Below, in pieces: positions 36,280-45,335 of a DNA stretch of 64,000 nucleotides. The translations under genes were made by a program, and so were the position numbers. Source of the DNA: JAZKDW01 sp040387375 (GTDB lineage: Bacteria; Pseudomonadota; Gammaproteobacteria; Burkholderiales; Burkholderiaceae_D); the NCBI GenBank assembly GCA_040387375.1, contig JAZKDW010000029.1, forward strand, positions 62,001-126,000. The letters are read 5' to 3'. The notes beneath the pieces are model-generated. The model was not told the origin of the DNA and searched no databases. It saw only the letters and a program-made list of their open reading frames with translations. Every line of letters starts with the position of its first letter. The stretch's first letter is position 1.

Positions 36280-37413
36280 ATGGCAATGGATCGATTATTT
36301 CAGCTGATGAAGGACAAGGGCGCTTCGGACATGTTCCTGGCGGTCAATACACCGATTCAGCTCAAGCTTAACGGCAACCTGATTCCCATCAATCAGCAAA
36401 AGATGGATCAGGCTTCGATCATGACGCTGCTGGGCGAAGTCGTGACGGCGGAAAAGCTGAAGGAACTCGAGCGCAACAACGAGCTCAACATTGGCATTCC
36501 GGTGCCGGGGATCGGCAGTTTCCGCCTGTCCGCCTTTGCCCAGCGCGGCTCCACCTCGGCCGTACTGCGGTATATCCCGAGCGACATACCGCGACTGGCG
36601 GACCTGCATGTGCCGACGATCCTGAGCGATCTGATCATGGAAAAGCGCGGTCTGCTGCTGGTCGTCGGCGCCACCGGTTCCGGCAAGTCGACCACGATTG
36701 CATCGATGCTCAACCATCGCAATGCCTTGAAGGCCGGCCACATCCTGACGCTGGAAGACCCGATCGAATTCCTGTTCTCGAACAAAAAATCGATCGTCAA
36801 CCAGCGCGAGATCGGCACCGATGCGGCGAGTTTGCAGATCGCCCTCAAGAATGCATTAAGGCAGGCGCCGGATTGCATCCTGATCGGCGAGATTCGCGAC
36901 AAGGACACGATGGGCGCGGCGATTGCCTATGCGCAGTCGGGTCATCTGGTGGTCGCGACCCTGCATGCGAACAACAGTTATCAGGCGCTGATGCGTATCG
37001 TGAATTTTTTCCCGATCGAGACACGCCAGTCGCTGCTGCCGGATCTGGCCAATACGCTGAAAGCAGTCATCTCGCAGCGGCTGGTACTGTCGATCGACGG
37101 TGGCCGCAGGGCCGCGGTGGAAGTGATGCTGAATACCCGCCATGTATCGGAACTGATCGAACAGGGTGAGATCGGCCAGATCAAGGAAGCGATCGAAAAA
37201 AGCCTCTCGCCCGGCTCGCAAACCTTCGAACAGGCGCTGATGACCCTGATGAACGACGGCATGATTACGCAGGAAGAAGCGCTGGCCAATGCCGACTCCG
37301 CGACCAACCTGTACTGGCTGATGAACAACCAGCAGGCCAAGGAAGCCACCCCGGAAGAGGCCGAGAAAAAGCCCGAGGGCGCGACCTTTACCGAATTCAC
37401 ATTGAACGTATAA
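36280..37413 (+). CDS. pilU: PilT/PilU-type type IV pilus retraction ATPase
   Basis: The 377-residue hexameric ATPase of the GspE/PilT superfamily powers type IV pilus retraction. Walker A GATGSGKST is at residues 130-138. The Asp box (LEDPIEFLF), Walker B (CILIGEIRD) and His box (VVATLHANN) are all complete. The C-terminal tail (EEAEKKPEGATFTEF) and overall length resemble PilU more than PilT. Its position between dapD and dapE is unusual functionally; no other pilus genes are nearby, so it acts with pili encoded elsewhere. Confidence 0.88.
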   Translation: MAMDRLFQLMKDKGASDMFLAVNTPIQLKLNGNLIPINQQKMDQASIMTLLGEVVTAEKLKELERNNELNIGIPVPGIGSFRLSAFAQRGSTSAVLRYIPSDIPRLADLHVPTILSDLIMEKRGLLLVVGATGSGKSTTIASMLNHRNALKAGHILTLEDPIEFLFSNKKSIVNQREIGTDAASLQIALKNALRQAPDCILIGEIRDKDTMGAAIAYAQSGHLVVATLHANNSYQALMRIVNFFPIETRQSLLPDLANTLKAVISQRLVLSIDGGRRAAVEVMLNTRHVSELIEQGEIGQIKEAIEKSLSPGSQTFEQALMTLMNDGMITQEEALANADSATNLYWLMNNQQAKEATPEEAEKKPEGATFTEFTLNV

Positions 37414-37416
37414 AGC

Positions 37417-37770
37417 ATGACGATTATTCTGTATGGCATCCCCAATTGCGACACGGTAAAAAAAGCACGCACCTGGCTCGACACGCAGGCGGTGCCCTAC
37501 GTTTTCCATGACTTCAAGAAGGCCGGCATCACACGCGACCTGATTCAAGGCTGGCTCGCCGATGTGAGCTGGGAAGTGCTGGTCAATCGCAAAGGCACCA
37601 CCTGGCGCGCGCTGCCGGATGCACGCAAGGCAGCGATCACCGATGCGGATAGCGCCACCGCGCTGATGCTGGAGTCGCCATCGATAGTCAAGAGGCCAGT
37701 ACTAGCGGCCGGCAGCACAACGTCCGTCGGATTTTCCGCCGAACTTTATCAACAGATATTCAAGAAATAA
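37417..37770 (+). CDS. ArsC/Spx-family thioredoxin-fold reductase (YffB-like)
   Basis: A 117-residue thioredoxin-fold protein starting TIILYGIPNCDTVKKARTWL, with a single active-site-type Cys. It matches the ArsC-like YffB group, not true arsenate reductase. It is three bases after pilU and three bases before dapE. A YffB gene also precedes dapE in Escherichia coli, so the pairing is conserved, but its substrate is unknown. Confidence 0.88.
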   Translation: MTIILYGIPNCDTVKKARTWLDTQAVPYVFHDFKKAGITRDLIQGWLADVSWEVLVNRKGTTWRALPDARKAAITDADSATALMLESPSIVKRPVLAAGSTTSVGFSAELYQQIFKK

Positions 37771-37773
37771 TCT

Positions 37774-38913
37774 ATGAGCAAAACGCTCGCGCTTACGCAA
37801 CACCTGATCGCCCTCTCCTCCGTCACTCCCGAAGACAAAGGCTGCCAGCAAACCCTGATCGAATTGCTATCGCCGCTGGGATTTCAATGCGAAACCGTGC
37901 AGTCGGGCGAGGTCACGAACCTGTGGGCGCGCCGCGGCAGCACACAACCGTTACTGGTATTCGCGGGGCATACCGACGTCGTGCCGACCGGGCCGCTGAC
38001 ACAATGGCAATCCAATCCTTTCGTACCGACACAACGCGACGGCAAGTTGTACGGCCGCGGCGCAGCCGACATGAAAACATCGATCGCCGCCATGGTGGTT
38101 GCGGTGGAAGAATTCGTCGCCGCACATCCACAGCACAATGGTTCCATTGGTTTCCTGATCACCAGCGATGAAGAAGGGCCTGCCACCGATGGCACGGTGG
38201 TCGTCTGCCAGCGGTTGAAAGCGCGCGGCGAGCAAATCGACTACTGCATCGTCGGCGAACCGACCTCGGTCGACCAGCTTGGCGACATGATAAAAAATGG
38301 CCGGCGCGGCACGATGTCAGGCAAGCTGACGGTTAAGGGTGTGCAGGGTCATATCGCCTATCCGCACCTGGCGCGGAACCCGATTCACCAGGCAGCGCCG
38401 GCATTGGCGGAACTGGCAGCCACGACCTGGGACGAGGGCAACGAATATTACGCGCCGACTTCGTGGCAGATATCGAATATCCATGGCGGCACCGGCGCAT
38501 CGAACGTGATTCCCGGCGAGGTCGTGATCGATTTCAATTTCCGCTTTTCAACCGCCAGCACGGTCGACGGTTTACAGCAGCGGGTGCATGCATTGCTGGA
38601 CCGCCATGGCCTCGAATATGAATTGTCATGGACGGTGGGCGGCCTGCCTTTCCTGACGCCGCGCGGCAACCTGAGCGAGGCGCTTGCAACCGCAATCAAG
38701 GCCGAAACCGGCATCGATACCGAATTGTCGACCAGCGGCGGCACCTCGGACGGCCGCTTCATCGCGCAGATCTGTCCGCAAGTTATCGAGTTCGGACCGC
38801 CCAACGGCAGCATCCACAAGATCGATGAACATGTCGAACTGCGTTTCATCGATCCGCTGAAGAATATTTATCGGCGCACGTTGGAAAACCTGCTTCTTCC
38901 GCCAGCCAATTAA
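37774..38913 (+). CDS. dapE: Succinyl-diaminopimelate desuccinylase
   Basis: DapE is a di-zinc M20-family hydrolase releasing succinate from N-succinyl-LL-diaminopimelate. The metal ligands are in FAGHTDVVPTGP (His), GRGAADMKTS (Asp), TSDEEGPA (Glu pair) and the C-terminal GPPNGSIHKIDE (His). The 379-residue length is standard. With dapC and dapD it completes the succinylase steps. Confidence 0.97.
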   Translation: MSKTLALTQHLIALSSVTPEDKGCQQTLIELLSPLGFQCETVQSGEVTNLWARRGSTQPLLVFAGHTDVVPTGPLTQWQSNPFVPTQRDGKLYGRGAADMKTSIAAMVVAVEEFVAAHPQHNGSIGFLITSDEEGPATDGTVVVCQRLKARGEQIDYCIVGEPTSVDQLGDMIKNGRRGTMSGKLTVKGVQGHIAYPHLARNPIHQAAPALAELAATTWDEGNEYYAPTSWQISNIHGGTGASNVIPGEVVIDFNFRFSTASTVDGLQQRVHALLDRHGLEYELSWTVGGLPFLTPRGNLSEALATAIKAETGIDTELSTSGGTSDGRFIAQICPQVIEFGPPNGSIHKIDEHVELRFIDPLKNIYRRTLENLLLPPAN

Positions 38914-38929
38914 TTTTATTTTTTTTCAG

Positions 38930-39814
38930 ATGACTTCAAACACTTTTTCCACCCTGCGCGATTGTTGGCGTTATGCGATAACCCGTTTTAATACCGCCAA
39001 GCTGTTTTTCGGCCATGGCAGCAGCAACGCCGTTGATGAAGCGGCCTACCTGATTCTGCATACCCTCAATCTGCCGCTCGACAAGCTCGATCCCTTCCTG
39101 GATGCACGTTTGCTGCCGGAAGAAATCGCTGCGTTGCTGGAAGTGATCGAACGGCGTGCGAGCCAACGCCTGCCTGCCGCCTACATTACCAACGAAGCCT
39201 GGCTGGGCGGTTATCGTTTTTATGTCGACCAGCGTGTCATCGTGCCGCGCTCGTTCATCGCGGAGCTGATTCCGGACCAGTTTTCTCCCTGGGTTGTCGA
39301 TCCGGATGGCGTGACCAATATTCTGGAACTGTGCACCGGTTCCGGCTGTCTGCCGATCATGCTGGCAGATGCATTTCCCAACGCGCAAGTCGATGCGGTT
39401 GACATCTCCGCCGATGCACTCGAGGTGGCGCGCTGCAACGTCGCCGAGTATGAACTGGACGACCGCATTACCCTGATCGAATCGGATCTGTATACGGCGG
39501 TGCCGGATAGAAAATACGACCTCATCATCTCCAACCCGCCGTATGTGAATACGCAGTCCATGAGCAAGCTGCCGGAGGAATATCAGCGTGAACCGGCGAT
39601 CGCGCTGGCAGGCGGTATCGATGGCATGGATCTGGTGCGCGAAATCATCGCCGGCGCGAAAAATCGCCTGACCAGGGAAGGTGTCCTGATGGTCGAAATC
39701 GGCAACGAACGCGCGCATGCCGAAGCAGCTTTTCCCGACCTGGAATTCACCTGGCTGACGACCAGTGCCGGCGACGACATGGTGTTCCTGCTGATGGCAA
39801 GCCAACTGAAATAA
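38930..39814 (+). CDS. prmB: Ribosomal protein L3 glutamine N5-methyltransferase
   Basis: PrmB methylates a glutamine of ribosomal protein L3. The 294-residue protein has the SAM-binding motif ILELCTGSGCLPIM, VDAVDISADAL, and the Gln-methylase signature ISNPPYV. The N-terminal helical domain (TAKLFFGHGSSNAVDEA) distinguishes it from PrmC. It follows dapE by 16 bases. Confidence 0.94.
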   Translation: MTSNTFSTLRDCWRYAITRFNTAKLFFGHGSSNAVDEAAYLILHTLNLPLDKLDPFLDARLLPEEIAALLEVIERRASQRLPAAYITNEAWLGGYRFYVDQRVIVPRSFIAELIPDQFSPWVVDPDGVTNILELCTGSGCLPIMLADAFPNAQVDAVDISADALEVARCNVAEYELDDRITLIESDLYTAVPDRKYDLIISNPPYVNTQSMSKLPEEYQREPAIALAGGIDGMDLVREIIAGAKNRLTREGVLMVEIGNERAHAEAAFPDLEFTWLTTSAGDDMVFLLMASQLK

Positions 39815-39917
39815 TCGCAGTGCATGATCGACCTGCGCGCAAGCGCGGAACAATTTTAAACCCACTTGAATAAGCAGCAATGAGCGCATTCACACTGCGC
39901 CTGTGACCAATAAATAA

Positions 39918-41900
39918 ATGATACGTTTCCAGCAAGTCAGCCTCATGCGAGGCATCAAGCCGTTATTAGAGAATGTCGACGTCACCCTCAACCCCGGTGA
40001 CAAGATCGGCTTGATCGGCGCCAATGGCGCCGGCAAATCCAGCCTGTTCGGCCTGCTGCGCGGCGAACTGCACGCCGACCAGGGCGAGATCGACTTCCCG
40101 TCGAAATGGCGCATGGCCTACGTCGCGCAGGAAACCCCGGCGCTCGACCGCGCTGCCCTCGACTATGCGATTGACGGCGACATCACGCTGCGCCGCCTGG
40201 AAGATGAACTGGCCTTCCTGGAGAGCGAGCCCGAGAGCGCCGCCAACGGCACGCTGATCGGTGAACTGTACAGCGCGCTGGCCGATGCCGATGCCTACAC
40301 CGTGCGTTCGCGCGGCGAACAATTGCTGACCGGCCTCGGCTTCACGATGGACCAGATGCAGCAGCCGGTGGCCAGTTTTTCCGGCGGCTGGCGCATGCGT
40401 CTGAATCTGGCGCAGGCGCTGATGTGCCCGTCCGACCTGCTGCTGCTCGATGAACCGACCAACCATCTGGATCTCGATGCGATCATCTGGCTGGAAGACT
40501 GGCTCAAGCGCTACCCCGGCACGCTGATCATCATTTCCCATGATCGCGATTTCCTCGACGGTGTGGTCAACGTGATCGTGCATATCGATGAACGAAAACT
40601 GAAGCGTTATTCCGGCAATTATTCATCGTTCGAACGCCAGCGCGCAGCCCAGATGATCCTGGCGCAAGGCGCGCTCGAGAAGCAGACCCGCCAGCGCGCC
40701 CACCTCGAATCGTTCATCAGCCGCTTCAAGGCGCAGGCCAGCAAGGCGCGTCAGGCGCAAAGCCGGATGAAGGCGCTGGCGAAGATGGAAGAACTGGCGC
40801 CACTGCGCGCGGCAGCCGAGTTTTCATTCGAATTCCGCGAGCCGGCGAGCGCGCCGAATCCGTTGCTGGTGATGGAAGACGTCAACGCCGGCTACCGGAT
40901 CGAGAACGAGGAAAATCATCAGGTCATTGAAAAGACCATCGTCTCCGGCATTAATTTTTCACTGCAGATCGGACAGCGCATCGGCCTGCTGGGTGTCAAC
41001 GGCGCCGGTAAATCGACGCTGATCAAAACCATCGCCGGCGAACTTCAACCGCTGACCGGCGATGCGCAGTTCGGCAAGGGACTGGCGATCGGCTACTTCG
41101 CGCAGCACCAGGTCGAGATGCTGCGTCATGAAGAATCGCCGTTATGGCATCTGGGCCGCATCGCGCCCAATGTGCGTGAACAGGAACTGCGCAATTTCCT
41201 CGGCAGCTTCAATTTCAACGGTCAGATGGTGACCAGCAAGATCGCGCCCTTTTCCGGCGGCGAGAAAGCCCGCCTGGCGCTGGCGCTGATCGTGTGGCAA
41301 CGCCCCAACCTGCTGCTGCTGGATGAACCGACCAACCATCTGGACCTGGAAACCCGCGAAGCCCTGACCATGGCGCTGGCGCAGTTCGAAGGCACGCTGG
41401 TGGTGGTATCGCATGACCGCCATCTGCTGCGCGCCACCACCGACCAGTTCATCATCGTTGCCGATGGCAAGCTGCAGCCGTTCGACGGCGATCTCGACGA
41501 TTACAAGGACTGGCTGTTCAAGACCAAGCTGGCCGCCAAGGGTACCGGCACGGCCCTGGCGCCCGTCGTTAAAAAAGGCGCCATTGCGCCCGCGCCGGAA
41601 GTTTCGGGCGCCGACAAGCGCGAACAGAAACGTGCGGATGCGGAAGACCGGCAAAAACTCGCCGCGCGCAAGAAGCCGATCGAATCCAGAATCAAGAAGC
41701 TGGAAGAACAGATCGCCAAACGCAATGCGCAAAAAGCAGTGGTCGACGCACGCCTTGCCGATCCGCAGATCTACGAGAGCGCCAACAAGAAGGAATTGAA
41801 AACGCTGCTCACCGACCAGACCTATTATGCGAAGGAAATCACGCAGCTGGAAGCGGAATGGCTGGAGCAGCAGGAAGCGCTCGAGCAGGTCGCGGTCTGA
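39918..41900 (+). CDS. yheS: ABC-F family ATPase YheS
   Basis: This 660-residue soluble protein has two ABC ATPase domains and no membrane segment, so it is an ABC-F ribosome-associated factor. The first domain has GANGAGKSS, FSGGWRMRLNLAQAL and LLLLDEPTNHLDLDAIIWLE. The second has GVNGAGKSTLI, FSGGEKARLALALIVW and LLLDEPTNHLDLETRE. The linker and the charged C-terminal coiled coil (residues about 560-655) match YheS closely. Its role is in rescuing or tuning stalled translation. Confidence 0.93.
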   Translation: MIRFQQVSLMRGIKPLLENVDVTLNPGDKIGLIGANGAGKSSLFGLLRGELHADQGEIDFPSKWRMAYVAQETPALDRAALDYAIDGDITLRRLEDELAFLESEPESAANGTLIGELYSALADADAYTVRSRGEQLLTGLGFTMDQMQQPVASFSGGWRMRLNLAQALMCPSDLLLLDEPTNHLDLDAIIWLEDWLKRYPGTLIIISHDRDFLDGVVNVIVHIDERKLKRYSGNYSSFERQRAAQMILAQGALEKQTRQRAHLESFISRFKAQASKARQAQSRMKALAKMEELAPLRAAAEFSFEFREPASAPNPLLVMEDVNAGYRIENEENHQVIEKTIVSGINFSLQIGQRIGLLGVNGAGKSTLIKTIAGELQPLTGDAQFGKGLAIGYFAQHQVEMLRHEESPLWHLGRIAPNVREQELRNFLGSFNFNGQMVTSKIAPFSGGEKARLALALIVWQRPNLLLLDEPTNHLDLETREALTMALAQFEGTLVVVSHDRHLLRATTDQFIIVADGKLQPFDGDLDDYKDWLFKTKLAAKGTGTALAPVVKKGAIAPAPEVSGADKREQKRADAEDRQKLAARKKPIESRIKKLEEQIAKRNAQKAVVDARLADPQIYESANKKELKTLLTDQTYYAKEITQLEAEWLEQQEALEQVAV

Positions 41901-41998
41901 CGTTTGGGACGGCGATGACCCGCAAGGCATGAGCCACGCCACAGCCTGCTCGCGCGGCATTGCCGCCAACACGGTATTGTTGGATCGCCCGGAACATA

Positions 41999-42036
41999 GG
42001 TTGACAAATTTTGTCCAAACGTATAATTTGTCAACC
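41999..42036 (+). promoter_or_regulatory. Perfect inverted-repeat operator over the XRE/ImmA promoter
   Basis: GGTTGACAAATT (41999-42010) and AATTTGTCAACC (42025-42036) form a perfect 12-base inverted repeat with a 14-base spacer. The left arm contains a consensus -35 TTGACA (42001-42006). TATAAT (42022-42027) overlaps the right arm. The repeat ends directly at the AGGAGA ribosome-binding site of the following gene, so binding of its XRE domain here would shut off its own promoter. Confidence 0.8.
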
Positions 42037-42047
42037 AGGAGAAATCT

Positions 42048-43085
42048 ATGTTAAGCGAACGAATCCGCCGCGCCCGTGTCTTGAAGCGCATGACCTTGCA
42101 GGAAATGGCTGACGCAATGGGCGTCACGCGTCAAGCCATAAGCAAATTTGAAACCGGCAAAGACACGCCCAATTCCACGCGTCTGATTCAAATATCCAAG
42201 CTGCTTGGCGTGAAGCCAGAATATTTTTTCCGGCCTTGCTCGGTAAAGCTGGGTGATGTCGAGTTCCGCAAGCAAGCGACCCTTTCCGGCAAAGATCGTG
42301 ACTCCATCCTGGAGCAAACGCGCGACAGCCTTGAGCGTTATCTGACGCTGGAGTCTTTTTTCGAGAGCGAAGATCTGCCACGCAGCTTTTCGCTCAAGTC
42401 GCATTACCCGGTCAATACCTATGACGACGCGGAAAAGGCAGCAGAGCAGCTGCGCAAGCTCTGGCATAGCGGTTTTGATTCCATTGAAAACCTGACCGAA
42501 CTGCTCGAATACCAGGGTTTGAAAGTAGTATCGCTTGACGCCCCGGAAAAGTTTGATGGCTTGAGCGCGACAGTCGATTCTCATTCCGTCGTAATTCTGA
42601 ACAAGAATCGCCCGGGAGATCGTCAACGATTCACCGCAGCCCATGAGCTAGGGCATTTGGTCATGAATATTTCACCTGATCTGGATGAGGAGAAGGCCTG
42701 CCATCGCTTCGCGGGCGCGTTCTTGTTTCCCTCGGAATGTGTGAAAAGAGAGTTCGGTAAAAAACGCTCGAAGATTCATATTATTGAACTTGCTTCGCTC
42801 AAGGAAAAATACGGCATCAGCATGCAAGTGGCAATACGGCGGGCGCTGGATCAGGGTGTGTTAACCGAGTCTGGCTACAAATCCATGATGTTTTTGTTTA
42901 GCAAATCCGGTTACCGCGCACGTGAACCAGGACCTCAATTGCCGCCCGAACATCCTGAACGTTTCTGCAGATTAGCCTACCGTGCATTAGCCGAGGGAGT
43001 AATAAGCCCTTCAAAAGCCGCCGAACTGCTGCACGTGCCGCAAGGCCATCTTGGGAAGGTATCCTTGAGCTTGCCGGAGGCGTAG
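42048..43085 (+). CDS. XRE regulator fused to ImmA/IrrE-type metallopeptidase
   Basis: The 345-residue protein has an N-terminal HTH_XRE domain (residues about 3-60, MADAMGVTRQAISKFETG) and a C-terminal COG2856 zinc peptidase with the HELGH motif at residues 199-203. In this family the protease removes repressors and the XRE part binds DNA; many members sit in toxin-antitoxin or mobile-element loci. It begins 12 bases after a perfect inverted-repeat operator, with AGGAGA as its ribosome-binding site. No partner gene follows; a large palindromic repeat starts nine bases after the stop. It may be a solitary stress regulator or the remnant of a two-gene module. Confidence 0.87.
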   Translation: MLSERIRRARVLKRMTLQEMADAMGVTRQAISKFETGKDTPNSTRLIQISKLLGVKPEYFFRPCSVKLGDVEFRKQATLSGKDRDSILEQTRDSLERYLTLESFFESEDLPRSFSLKSHYPVNTYDDAEKAAEQLRKLWHSGFDSIENLTELLEYQGLKVVSLDAPEKFDGLSATVDSHSVVILNKNRPGDRQRFTAAHELGHLVMNISPDLDEEKACHRFAGAFLFPSECVKREFGKKRSKIHIIELASLKEKYGISMQVAIRRALDQGVLTESGYKSMMFLFSKSGYRAREPGPQLPPEHPERFCRLAYRALAEGVISPSKAAELLHVPQGHLGKVSLSLPEA

Positions 43086-43093
43086 TTGCAGTA

Positions 43094-43191
43094 CGTAGGG
43101 TGGAAAAGCGCAGCGCCTTCCACCATGCAGCATTCGCAATTGCCACTCGTGATCGAACATGGTGGAAGGCGCTGCGCTTTTCCACCCTACG
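43094..43191. repeat. Perfect 34-base inverted repeat (dispersed palindromic element)
   Basis: The arms 43094-43127 and 43158-43191 are exact reverse complements, separated by 30 bases. The outer ends read CGTAGGGTGGAAAAGCGC and the inner ends CACCATG. There is no coding capacity. Such long hairpins are small non-autonomous elements; this one lies directly after the XRE/ImmA stop and could also end its transcript. The remaining sequence to 43387 shows only a possible hisC promoter (TATAAA at 43249). Confidence 0.9.
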
Positions 43192-43387
43192 CGTTTAGGC
43201 CACGTTTTGCCGCCACCGCGCAAGGCTGGAAACTTGTAAAGATGTAGGTATAAATTAGGGCCAATGCCAGATTGCCAAACGCGGCCTGCGAAGAACGGCT
43301 CAAAAGGTGGGATGGCCAGTAATCCATGACATCTCGCCAGGGGTGCCATCAAATCAAGATTCAACAATTATTTTTTGAAAGCGTGAC

Positions 43388-44458
43388 ATGAGTCAATACT
43401 GGAGTGAAGTGGTGCGCGGCTTAACCCCTTACGTGCCCGGCGAACAACCCAAGCTCGACAACCTGATCAAGCTCAATACCAACGAGAATCCCTATCCGCC
43501 CTCGCCACTGGTACTGGAGGCATTGCGTCAGGAGGCAGGCGCCGGCCTGCGGCTCTATCCTGATCCGAATGCCGACAGCCTCAAGCAAGCGATCGCAGGT
43601 TATTACGATATCTCGCCGCGCCAGATATTCGTCGGCAACGGCTCGGATGAAGTCCTTGCCCACACTTTCCTGGCACTACTGAAACAGGAACAGCCTATCC
43701 TGTTCCCGGACATCAGCTACAGCTTTTATCCAGTGTATTGCGGCCTGTACGAAATCGAATACAGCACCGTGCCGCTGGCCGACGATTTCAGCATCGATAC
43801 TGACGCTTATCTGCGTCCCAACGGCGGCATAATCTTTCCCAATCCGAATGCGCCGACCGGCTGCCTGCTCGGCCTCGCGCACATCGAACGCCTGCTGGCC
43901 GCGAACACCAGATCGGTCGTGGTGGTCGACGAAGCGTATATCGACTTCGGCGGCGAGACTGCGATTTTGCTGGTCGACCGTTACCCGAATCTGCTGGTGG
44001 TGCAGACATTGTCAAAATCGCGTTCGCTGGCCGGACTGCGGGTTGGATTTGCGGTCGGCCATCCCGACCTGATCGAGGCGCTCGAGCGCGTCAAGAACAG
44101 CTTCAATTCTTATCCACTCGACAAGATGGCGATCGCAGGCGCAATCGCGGCCTTCAAGGACCGCGATTATTTCGAGCACACGCGGGCTGCCATCATCGCT
44201 ACCCGCGACACGCTGGTGAAGGATCTGGAACAGCGTGGATTCGACATCCTGCCATCGGCCGCCAACTTCATTTTCATGCGGCATCCAAAACATGATGCGG
44301 TGCAGCTGTCAGGCTGGTTGCGCGCCAAACATATCATCGTGCGGCATTTCAGCATGCCGCGCATCAATCAGTTTCTGCGCGTGACAATTGGTACGGATGA
44401 ACAGTGCAAGGCGCTGGTGACGGCGATCGATGCCTACCTTGATCAAGCGCATGCCTGA
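43388..44458 (+). CDS. hisC: Histidinol-phosphate aminotransferase
   Basis: HisC is a PLP aminotransferase of histidine synthesis. The 356-residue protein has the LIKLNTNENPYPPSP start, IFPNPNAPTG, VVDEAYIDFGGE, and the PLP-lysine motif TLSKSRSLAGLRVGF. It is a single gene here, apart from the main his operon; HisC-type paralogues may also act on aromatic amino acids. Confidence 0.93.
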   Translation: MSQYWSEVVRGLTPYVPGEQPKLDNLIKLNTNENPYPPSPLVLEALRQEAGAGLRLYPDPNADSLKQAIAGYYDISPRQIFVGNGSDEVLAHTFLALLKQEQPILFPDISYSFYPVYCGLYEIEYSTVPLADDFSIDTDAYLRPNGGIIFPNPNAPTGCLLGLAHIERLLAANTRSVVVVDEAYIDFGGETAILLVDRYPNLLVVQTLSKSRSLAGLRVGFAVGHPDLIEALERVKNSFNSYPLDKMAIAGAIAAFKDRDYFEHTRAAIIATRDTLVKDLEQRGFDILPSAANFIFMRHPKHDAVQLSGWLRAKHIIVRHFSMPRINQFLRVTIGTDEQCKALVTAIDAYLDQAHA

Positions 44459-44465
44459 GCGGGAC

Positions 44466-44500
44466 TTATCCACAAAAATTGTGGTTAAGCCTGTTGATAA
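44466..44500. promoter_or_regulatory. Cluster of three DnaA-box-like sites
   Basis: TTATCCACA (44466-44474) is a perfect DnaA box on the plus strand. TGTGGTTAA (44480-44488) and TGTTGATAA (44492-44500) are one-mismatch boxes on the minus strand. The first two form an imperfect palindrome just after hisC. No dnaA or dnaN gene is near, so this is not a normal oriC. The rest of 44459-44857 holds no gene. Confidence 0.4.
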
Positions 44501-44857
44501 CCAGGCGGAATGATGGGCAAGCCATTGATCTGTATGCGCTTTCCTGCAATGACGCCGAATCGCACGTTCGCTTTCCCCGCAAGACCCCATGAGTCGCGCC
44601 TAGATCGCGCTGAAGTTGGCTGATAATTAACGCAAATGAATTACAGGCGATGCAAAGAGGCGGCTACACGAGCCTGTCGACACTAGCATGCGGCGATGAC
44701 GCAACATCGCCGCTGAGCATCGGATATCCATATCGATTCAGCATGACGGCATGCCGACTCTGTGTTGGTAGGACTCTTTATTCTTGTGTAACCTCGCTTG
44801 AAAAATCGCGGCGCCTCAACCGGACCGCGCCCGGCGAGCACAGGAGAACAGAGAACC

Positions 44858-45301
44858 ATGTCTTACTACTTCGAGGACGTCAGCAGCGGCCAGTCGTTCG
44901 AGTCCGCGTCCCGTACCATCACCAATTACGAAATCATGAGTTTCGCCGGCCTGACCGGCGATTTTGCGCCCGCGCATACTGACGACGTGTATGCGAGCAA
45001 ATCGGTGTTCGGCAAGCGCGTTGCGCACGGTAGCCTGGTGATCGGCCTGGCAATGGGCCTGCTGCAGCGGCTTGAGCTGTTCGCTGGAACCGTGATCGCG
45101 CCGCTCGACATGACCTGGAAATTCGGCAAGCCGGTGCTGCTGGGCGACACCATCCGGGTGCGCATGACGATCCAGGAAAAGCGTGAAACCTCAAAGCCGG
45201 ACCGCGGTCTGCTGGTGCGCGCCATCGAAGTGCTGAACCAGGAGGACGACGTGGTGCAGAGCGGCACCAGCACGCTGCTGGTCCGGCGCCGCCCGGCCTG
45301 A
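44858..45301 (+). CDS. MaoC-family (R)-specific enoyl-CoA hydratase
   Basis: A 147-residue single hotdog protein of the MaoC dehydratase group. The catalytic segment FAGLTGDFAPAHTDDVYAS (Asp and His about 30 residues in) and the following VAHGSLVIGLAMGLL helix are typical. The start at 44858 follows AGGAGA. It opens a co-directional run with an enoyl-CoA hydratase, a TctC protein and a flavin reductase, so it probably works in CoA-linked acid catabolism. Confidence 0.88.
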   Translation: MSYYFEDVSSGQSFESASRTITNYEIMSFAGLTGDFAPAHTDDVYASKSVFGKRVAHGSLVIGLAMGLLQRLELFAGTVIAPLDMTWKFGKPVLLGDTIRVRMTIQEKRETSKPDRGLLVRAIEVLNQEDDVVQSGTSTLLVRRRPA

Positions 45302-45335
45302 CTCCATTTCCCGACCGACTTCAAAGACACACGCC

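Noticed and set aside
44466..44500. Replication origin from the DnaA-box cluster.
   Set aside because: No dnaA, dnaN, gidA or AT-rich unwinding region is nearby; kept only as a cluster of box-like sites.
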